DNA of 18,582 nucleotides from an uncultured Collinsella sp. (GTDB lineage Bacteria > Actinomycetota > Coriobacteriia > Coriobacteriales > Coriobacteriaceae), in contig CABQZS010000034.1 in NCBI GenBank assembly GCA_902468695.1, positions 1-18,582 of the forward strand, in the 5' to 3' direction. The position numbers and the translations under genes were made by a program. The notes beneath the pieces are model-generated. The model saw only the letters and a program-made list of their open reading frames with translations. It searched no databases and was not told the origin of the DNA. The first letter of the stretch is position 1. Each line of letters begins with the position of its first letter. Of the stretch, positions 15,353 through 18,582 are shown one piece after another.

Positions 15353-16231
15353 CTAGCGCTCGACAAACGCTTCGATATCTCCCAGCAAACGCTTTGCCTC
15401 CTGGCGGCCCTGAATATACAGATCGAGCAGCTTTGCAGAATCGTGCTCAACGTGGCCGACCTCGACCGGCTTTTGCGGAGCAACGACCAGCGCGCGACCC
15501 TCGCGCTCATACTTCCACAGATGCATGCGCTGGATGTTATAGCGGTCGTGGCGCGTCTCGATAGCCTCGAGCAGGTAGGGGTAGTCGGCATAGCGGGCGC
15601 GTGCGGCGGGCATAAACTCGTAGGGCTTTTTCTCGTACGAACGGTCCTGCGTGACAATGACAACCGCGCGATCGAAGCCCGCCTCCTCCAGCACGTGCTC
15701 GATGGGGACCGAATCGGCTACGCCGCCGTCGACGTATTTGTGCCCGCCAATCTCGACCGGCGGCGTCACCAGCGGCAGCGACGTCGATGCGCGCACGGCA
15801 TCGAGGTCAAGTACGGCGCTTTTGACCGGCAGGTACGCGGCGGTTCCAAAGAGCATATCCGTCGCGACGGCGTACATCTCGATGGGGCTCGCGTCGAACG
15901 TCTCGTTGTCAAAAGGATCCAGGCGGTCCTGGACATCGTTGAAGATAAAGTCGTAACCCACAATAGAGCCCGTGGACGCAAACGATGCGGCGCCCATGAA
16001 GCGGCTGTCGTTGCAGAAAGCCAGGTTGATGCGGTTGGCACGGCCGATCTGGTGCGACTTGTAGTTCACGCCGTTGAGGGCGCCGGCCGATACGCCATAT
16101 ACCGCCGGAATCTCGACGCCGGCCTCCATGAGGACGTCGAGCACGCCTGCGGTAAATTGCCCGCGAAAGCTGCCGCCCTCCAGGACGAGCGCAACCTTGC
16201 CGGCGTTCTTTGCCTTATCTTCTGCAGTCAT
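15353..16231 (-). CDS. Patatin-like phospholipase family protein
   Basis: The 292-residue protein is a patatin-type serine hydrolase of the bacterial single-domain kind, expected to use a Ser-Asp dyad on acyl esters such as lipids. Motifs are the oxyanion loop LEGGSFRGQFTAGVLD (Gly19-Gly20 to Gly24), the nucleophile elbow GVSAG with Ser48, and the catalytic Asp168 in VDGGVADS. No signal peptide or membrane segment is evident, so it is probably cytosolic. The substrate is unknown. The ATG at 16231 has AGGAGG five bases upstream, fixing the start. It reads toward rplM and ends just before that gene's promoter. No clear promoter is visible; a long noncoding repeat region lies upstream. Confidence 0.9.
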   Translation of the reverse strand: MTAEDKAKNAGKVALVLEGGSFRGQFTAGVLDVLMEAGVEIPAVYGVSAGALNGVNYKSHQIGRANRINLAFCNDSRFMGAASFASTGSIVGYDFIFNDVQDRLDPFDNETFDASPIEMYAVATDMLFGTAAYLPVKSAVLDLDAVRASTSLPLVTPPVEIGGHKYVDGGVADSVPIEHVLEEAGFDRAVVIVTQDRSYEKKPYEFMPAARARYADYPYLLEAIETRHDRYNIQRMHLWKYEREGRALVVAPQKPVEVGHVEHDSAKLLDLYIQGRQEAKRLLGDIEAFVER

Positions 16232-16318
16232 ATTGACCTCCTGCGATTGCGTTTTGGCTTTCTTCTACCCAGTTTTGGGATAGAGAGCGCATTGGTTTTG
16301 AGTTGAGGAGGACGGAGC

Positions 16319-16600
16319 GGCTGGCGGAAAGCACGTCCCGTTCTGAGGGGCGATTCCGGGATGGACTTTCGCTTGAACTGCCATTGGGAAAGCGCATCCC
16401 ACTCTGCGGCTCGATTCTGGGTTGCAGTTTCCGCTTGAGGCGCCATCCGGAAAATGCATCCCATTCCGAGCTTAGATTCCGGGATGCGCTTTCCGCTTGC
16501 GGCGTCATCCGGAAACTGCGTCCCAGTCTGAGCGCGGATTCCGGGATGGACTTTCCGCTTGGGCTGCCATTGGGAAAGTACATCCCACTCTGCGTCACTG
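16319..16600. repeat. 62-bp tandem repeat, about 4.5 imperfect copies
   Basis: Units start at 16319, 16380, 16442, 16504 and 16566; spacing is 61, 62, 62 and 62 bases and the last is partial. Conserved blocks are GCCATCCGGAAA near the unit start, CATCCCA-TCTG, GATTCCGGGATG and CTTTCCGCTTG. Each unit contains complementary arms of the form GGAAAGYGCATCCC and GGGATGCRCTTTCC about 18 bases apart, so each can fold into a hairpin and units can cross-pair. The period is not a multiple of three and stop-free frames shift between copies, which argues against coding. It occupies the upstream side of the patatin gene, downstream of ssrA. Confidence 0.85.
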
Positions 16601-16602
16601 AG

Positions 16603-16650
16603 GCGTTTTCTTAACGCCCGCGCCCTGCGTAGAGTTCGATTCTCCGCGGT
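16603..16650 (+). repeat. 48-bp direct repeat, copy 1, with tmRNA T-arm-like core
   Basis: This segment matches 16814-16861 at 45 of 48 positions, offset 211 bases. Its core GAGTTCGATTCTCCGCG (16632-16648) equals 17 bases of the tmRNA T-arm/acceptor region (complement of 16926-16942), but is inverted relative to ssrA. CCGCG (16618-16622) can pair with CGCGG (16645-16649) around it, making a tRNA-minihelix-like fold. Confidence 0.85.
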
Positions 16651-16813
16651 TTGGGGAATCCGTTGATGGGTTGAGGCCGGGGCAAGACGCCCGATCGGCA
16701 TCGCATCTATATCTAGCTGGGGCATTGCGCGGAGAATCCGCGTGTTCGCTTCGCGAACCCGCACCGGCTTCGGCCGCCTGCCGGCGTCCTCGCCCGCTCG
16801 CTACAAACGCTTC
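16651..16813. other. Hairpin-rich noncoding segment between the 48-bp repeats
   Basis: No gene is credible here. Three compact hairpins occur in a row: 16744-16749/16753-16758 (GTTCGC-TTC-GCGAAC), 16765-16768/16773-16776 (CGGC closing a TTCG tetraloop) and 16804-16810/16814-16820 (CAAACGC-TTC-GCGTTTG), the last running into repeat copy 2. GCGCGGAGAATC at 16727-16738 matches ssrA sequence at 16925-16937 in direct orientation over about 11-12 bases and is complementary to the cores of both 48-bp repeats. Confidence 0.6.
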
Positions 16814-16861
16814 GCGTTTGCTTAACGCTCGCGCCCTGCATAGAGTTCGATTCTCCGCGGT
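16814..16861 (+). repeat. 48-bp direct repeat, copy 2
   Basis: The second copy differs from copy 1 at three positions and carries the same 17-base tmRNA-like core at 16843-16859. It lies just downstream of the ssrA terminator in the ssrA reading direction. The pair flanks a 163-bp hairpin-rich segment, as past attachment-site remnants or a duplication would. Confidence 0.85.
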
Positions 16862-16874
16862 ATCTATATGTAAT

Positions 16875-16906
16875 AAAAAAGCAGGTAGAGACACTTCTCT
16901 ACCTGC
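16875..16906 (-). terminator. Intrinsic terminator of ssrA
   Basis: On the minus strand a perfect 10-bp stem (16897-16906 with 16881-16890, GCAGGTAGAG/CTCTACCTGC) with a six-base loop is followed by six T residues (complement of 16875-16880). It starts ten bases after the CCA end of tmRNA. Confidence 0.93.
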
Positions 16907-16916
16907 CTGTAACTAT

Positions 16917-17280
16917 TGGTGGAGGCGCGGAGAATCGAACTCCGGTCCACGAAAGCCCCCTGATTGGCATCTCCAAGCTCAGTCGCTGGTTTAGTCTCGG
17001 ACGCTTTGCGCGCAGCGACACGCTCGCGGCATCCCGACCGGTTCGGTCTTAGCCCGCGCCATACCGATTACGCGCGCGGGAGCATTCCCCTAAAATGACG
17101 TCGCGCCGGTGTCGGGGAAATCACCGGGTTGACGCGCCGCTATAAACTAAGCAGCGAGAGCCATAGGCTCAAAAGAAGAGTTGTTGTCAATTCAATTTGA
17201 CGGTACCCCTATTTAACGAGGCGAGGAGACCTCGGCTTGCTTCCTCTCTCAGAGCTATCGTGTCGAAACCAGTCGCCCCC
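16917..17280 (-). ncRNA. ssrA: Transfer-messenger RNA (tmRNA)
   Basis: tmRNA rescues stalled ribosomes by adding an Ala-started tag to the nascent chain. The mature 5' end GGGGGCG (complement of 17274-17280) pairs with CGCCTCC (complement of 16921-16927) in a seven-pair acceptor stem that includes the G3-U70 pair used by alanyl-tRNA synthetase. The 3' end has an A discriminator and an encoded CCA (16917-16919). GACTGGTTTCGACA follows the 5' stem, and the T-arm is GGAGTTCGATTCTCC. The length of 364 nt is typical. The region between carries the tag reading frame. A strong terminator follows. Confidence 0.95.
17147..17188 (-). other. tmRNA tag-peptide reading frame
   Basis: Reading back from the TAG at 17149-17147, the frame encodes D-N-N-S-S-F-E-P-M-A-L-A-A, with the conserved ALAA degradation end. 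GAC at 17188-17186 is the likely resume codon, because an in-frame TGA lies two codons before it (17194-17192). Ala from the charged tmRNA would precede this. The exact resume codon is inferred. Confidence 0.75.
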
Positions 17281-17378
17281 GAATGTCGGGAAAGTCTGGA
17301 TGGCATCGAGCGCGCTGGCACCCGATAGCCGTCGACTTTTCAAGGTACGCGCGAGGTGACCCCCGCTCGTGGATAGCT

Positions 17379-17387
17379 ATCTTACCA
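17379..17387 (-). promoter_or_regulatory. Possible extended -10 promoter for ssrA
   Basis: The minus strand reads TGG-TAAGAT (complement of 17379-17387), an extended -10 element. There is no good -35 hexamer, and the start would lie about 90 bases before the mature tmRNA 5' end, so RNase P would have to remove a long leader. Weak call. Confidence 0.35.
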
Positions 17388-17454
17388 CGTTCTAAAGGTA
17401 GACAGCTGCTCTATGCACGAGCTGTGAAGACCCTAATGTGCACCACACTTCGCA

Positions 17455-17483
17455 CTTTTGCTACCGATCGCGTCACGTATATT
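17455..17483 (+). promoter_or_regulatory. Possible promoter for the orphan gene at 17520
   Basis: TATATT at 17478-17483 is a good -10, 17 bases after a poor -35 CTTTTG at 17455-17460. It would place the RNA start about 30 bases before the start codon. Confidence 0.35.
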
Positions 17484-17519
17484 TTCGCCAAGCAAAATTG
17501 ACCCGTCGAAAGGACCGTT

Positions 17520-17954
17520 ATGGATACCAAGCAGCAACTCGTCAATGCCCTCGCAGGCCTGGGCTCAACCATTACCGAAGCTATGGATGTCATCGAGGGC
17601 TTTGTCCCCTGCGGACATCCCGCCCTCACGGTATCGAACGCACTCGTCGCGCTGGACGCTGACGATGATGCGGCTCTCGCCCAGCAGCTCGAGACCGTTG
17701 AGGGCTTTATCGACCACGTGAGCGAAAACCGCGGAGTGACCGCCTACCACGACCTCACGGTCGAGCTCGTGGGCCCCAAGGCCGATCTGCTCGCAGCAAT
17801 CCGCGAGGTAGGCGCCCTTATGCAGACCGCAGGCGTCAAGAACACCCAGGTCAACGAGTGGGTCTACCGCAGCCTGGCAGCACTCGACAGCTCCGACGAA
17901 AAGGCAGCCGAGCAGCTCGCAGAAAGTCCCGCCATCAAAGCTGCACTTGCCTAA
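17520..17954 (+). CDS. Small acidic, mostly helical protein of unknown function
   Basis: I do not recognise a family. The 144-residue protein looks helical and acidic (AALDADDDAALAQQLETVEGFIDHVSENRG, shown here only as the segment around residues 44-72, is typical in composition), with two Cys-poor halves and a single Cys in FVPCGHPALTV near residue 31. Two similar-sounding stretches, NALVALDADDDAALAQQLE (about 41-59) and RSLAALDSSDEKAAEQLAE (about 117-135), may be an internal repeat of a helix-turn-helix-like hairpin. No signal peptide or membrane segment is evident. The ATG at 17520 has AAAGGA about five bases upstream, and codon use fits real genes here. It is divergent from ssrA and converges on the P-type ATPase gene; whether it is linked to metal transport is unknown. 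Confidence 0.72.
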   Translation: MDTKQQLVNALAGLGSTITEAMDVIEGFVPCGHPALTVSNALVALDADDDAALAQQLETVEGFIDHVSENRGVTAYHDLTVELVGPKADLLAAIREVGALMQTAGVKNTQVNEWVYRSLAALDSSDEKAAEQLAESPAIKAALA

Positions 17955-17999
17955 AAAGGTCTGCACCCTGGCGACTGCGGTACCGCCCGAATGCAGGCC
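17953..17999 (-). terminator. Probable terminator of the P-type ATPase gene
   Basis: On the minus strand GGCCTGCA (complement of 17992-17999) pairs with TGCAGACC (complement of 17958-17965), then a run of five T residues follows (complement of 17953-17957). The 26-base loop contains the palindrome GCGGTACCGC. It lies about 20 bases after the ATPase stop and overlaps the stop of the convergent gene. Confidence 0.6.
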
Positions 18000-18018
18000 A
18001 TAAGCTCAATCGAAAACC

Positions 18019-18582
18019 CTAACGCAGGTATGCCTTCGCGTTGCTCAGGCTGTAGGCGATCGTCGAGCCGTTGTGCAGCAGCGACGACGCCTGCGGCGTA
18101 ATCGCGCCGGTAATGCCCAGCGCCAAGAGTGCTGAGTTGGTGAGCATCACCTTGGAGTAGGAGCTCGTCAGACGGTCGATGAGACCCTGGCTCATACGGC
18201 GCAGGCGCACGATTGCAGCCAGATCCGTATCGGTCAGGATGATATCGGCGACCTCCTTGGCGATGTCGCTTCCGCCACCCATCGCCAGGCCCACGTCGGC
18301 CAAACCAAGCGCCGGCGAATCGTTGACGCCGTCGCCCACCATGGCAACATGGCGCCCCTCACTCTTAATGCGCTCCACATAAGCGTACTTGTCCTCGGGC
18401 AGCAGCTCGGCCTTAAACTCGTCGACACCCGCCTCGCGCGCAATGCGCTCGGCCGTGCGCTCGGAGTCGCCCGTGAGCATGACCACGTGCTTGACGCCCA
18501 GCGCATGCAGGTCGGCGATGGCCTCGCGGACCCCGGGCTTGAGCGGATCCTCGATGCCGAGCACGCCGATGAGGCGGCCCGA
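18019..18582 (-). CDS. Heavy-metal P-type ATPase, C-terminal part (partial)
   Basis: The visible 187 residues are the end of a P1B-type metal-transporting ATPase; the rest lies beyond the right edge. The phosphorylation-domain part includes LTGDSERTAERIAREAGVD and the hinge MVGDGVNDSPALGLADVGLAMG, where the two Asp residues coordinate Mg, followed by GSDIAKEVADIIL. The last membrane helices follow (MLTNSALLALGITGAITPQASSLLHNGSTIAYSL). HNGST in the final helix resembles some Mn- or Zn-type pumps, but the metal cannot be set because the CPC-type motif and any N-terminal metal-binding domain are outside the window. Reading through to the window edge (S-G-R-L-I-G-V-L-G-I-E-D) shows that the internal GTG is not the start. 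Confidence 0.93.
   Translation of the reverse strand, partial: SGRLIGVLGIEDPLKPGVREAIADLHALGVKHVVMLTGDSERTAERIAREAGVDEFKAELLPEDKYAYVERIKSEGRHVAMVGDGVNDSPALGLADVGLAMGGGSDIAKEVADIILTDTDLAAIVRLRRMSQGLIDRLTSSYSKVMLTNSALLALGITGAITPQASSLLHNGSTIAYSLSNAKAYLR

Noticed and set aside
16319..16600. CRISPR array
   Set aside because: The conserved blocks occur at both ends and in the middle of each unit, there are no unique spacers of uniform length, and no cas genes are present.
16618..16650. A tRNA gene at the T-arm-like repeat
   Set aside because: Only an acceptor/T-arm-like minihelix is present; no D-arm or anticodon arm can be drawn.
16215..16894. Overlapping minus-strand frames of 99-178 codons across the repeat tract
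   Set aside because: The 62-bp period shifts frame in each copy, and residues such as NRGESNS come from tRNA-like T-arm sequence, a well-known source of false genes.
16671..16994. 107-codon plus-strand frame ending in RRGESNSGPRKPP
   Set aside because: It runs through the ssrA terminator and the tmRNA 3' end; the peptide is the typical misread T-arm.

Overview
The window is GC-rich, gene-dense and bacterial. The rplM-rpsI-glmM gene order, a MetH whose activation domain is a separate gene, Shine-Dalgarno-led genes with C/G-rich wobble positions, and a very large ATPase/BTAD-type regulator together suggest a Coriobacteriia-type actinobacterium, perhaps Collinsella-like. The taxonomic call is inference; no search was run.

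Layout. (1) 1-445: the first six codons of a leftward gene, a structured leader for it, and a perfect 29-bp inverted repeat in the divergent spacer. (2) 446-4674: a rightward methionine operon, metF, a stand-alone MetH reactivation domain and a MetH that lacks that domain. The genes overlap or are nearly contiguous, so 5-methyl-THF production, methyl transfer to homocysteine and cobalamin repair are probably co-expressed. (3) 4783-7808: a UPF0210/PFL-like protein, a 134-nt composite inverted-repeat element, a class I methyltransferase with atypical codon use, and yhbY with a clear terminator. (4) 7878-10877: a leftward 999-aa regulator with an N-terminal P-loop ATPase and a C-terminal winged helix plus BTAD, preceded by a 387-bp spacer containing dyad symmetries.

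(5) 11325-15195: leftward genes nagB, a glucose-family PTS EIIA, glmM, rpsI and rplM. NagB and GlmM both act at glucosamine-6-phosphate, one feeding glycolysis and the other peptidoglycan synthesis; the ribosomal protein pair is driven by a good promoter at 15262-15289. (6) 15353-16231: a patatin-like hydrolase. (7) 16232-16916: a noncoding, repeat-dense 685-bp stretch. It holds about 4.5 copies of a 62-bp hairpin-forming tandem repeat, then a 48-bp direct repeat pair carrying a 17-bp match to the tmRNA T-arm, with compact hairpins between the two copies. (8) 16917-17280: ssrA (tmRNA) on the minus strand with its terminator. (9) 17520-17954: a small orphan gene divergent from ssrA. (10) 18019-18582: the C-terminal part of a heavy-metal P-type ATPase that runs off the right edge.

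The least explained material is noncoding: the repeat tract beside ssrA, the composite inverted repeat at 6164-6297, and the predicted three-way-junction leader at the left edge. Among the proteins, the 999-aa regulator is the most unusual. No CRISPR array, transposase, integrase or phage gene was seen.
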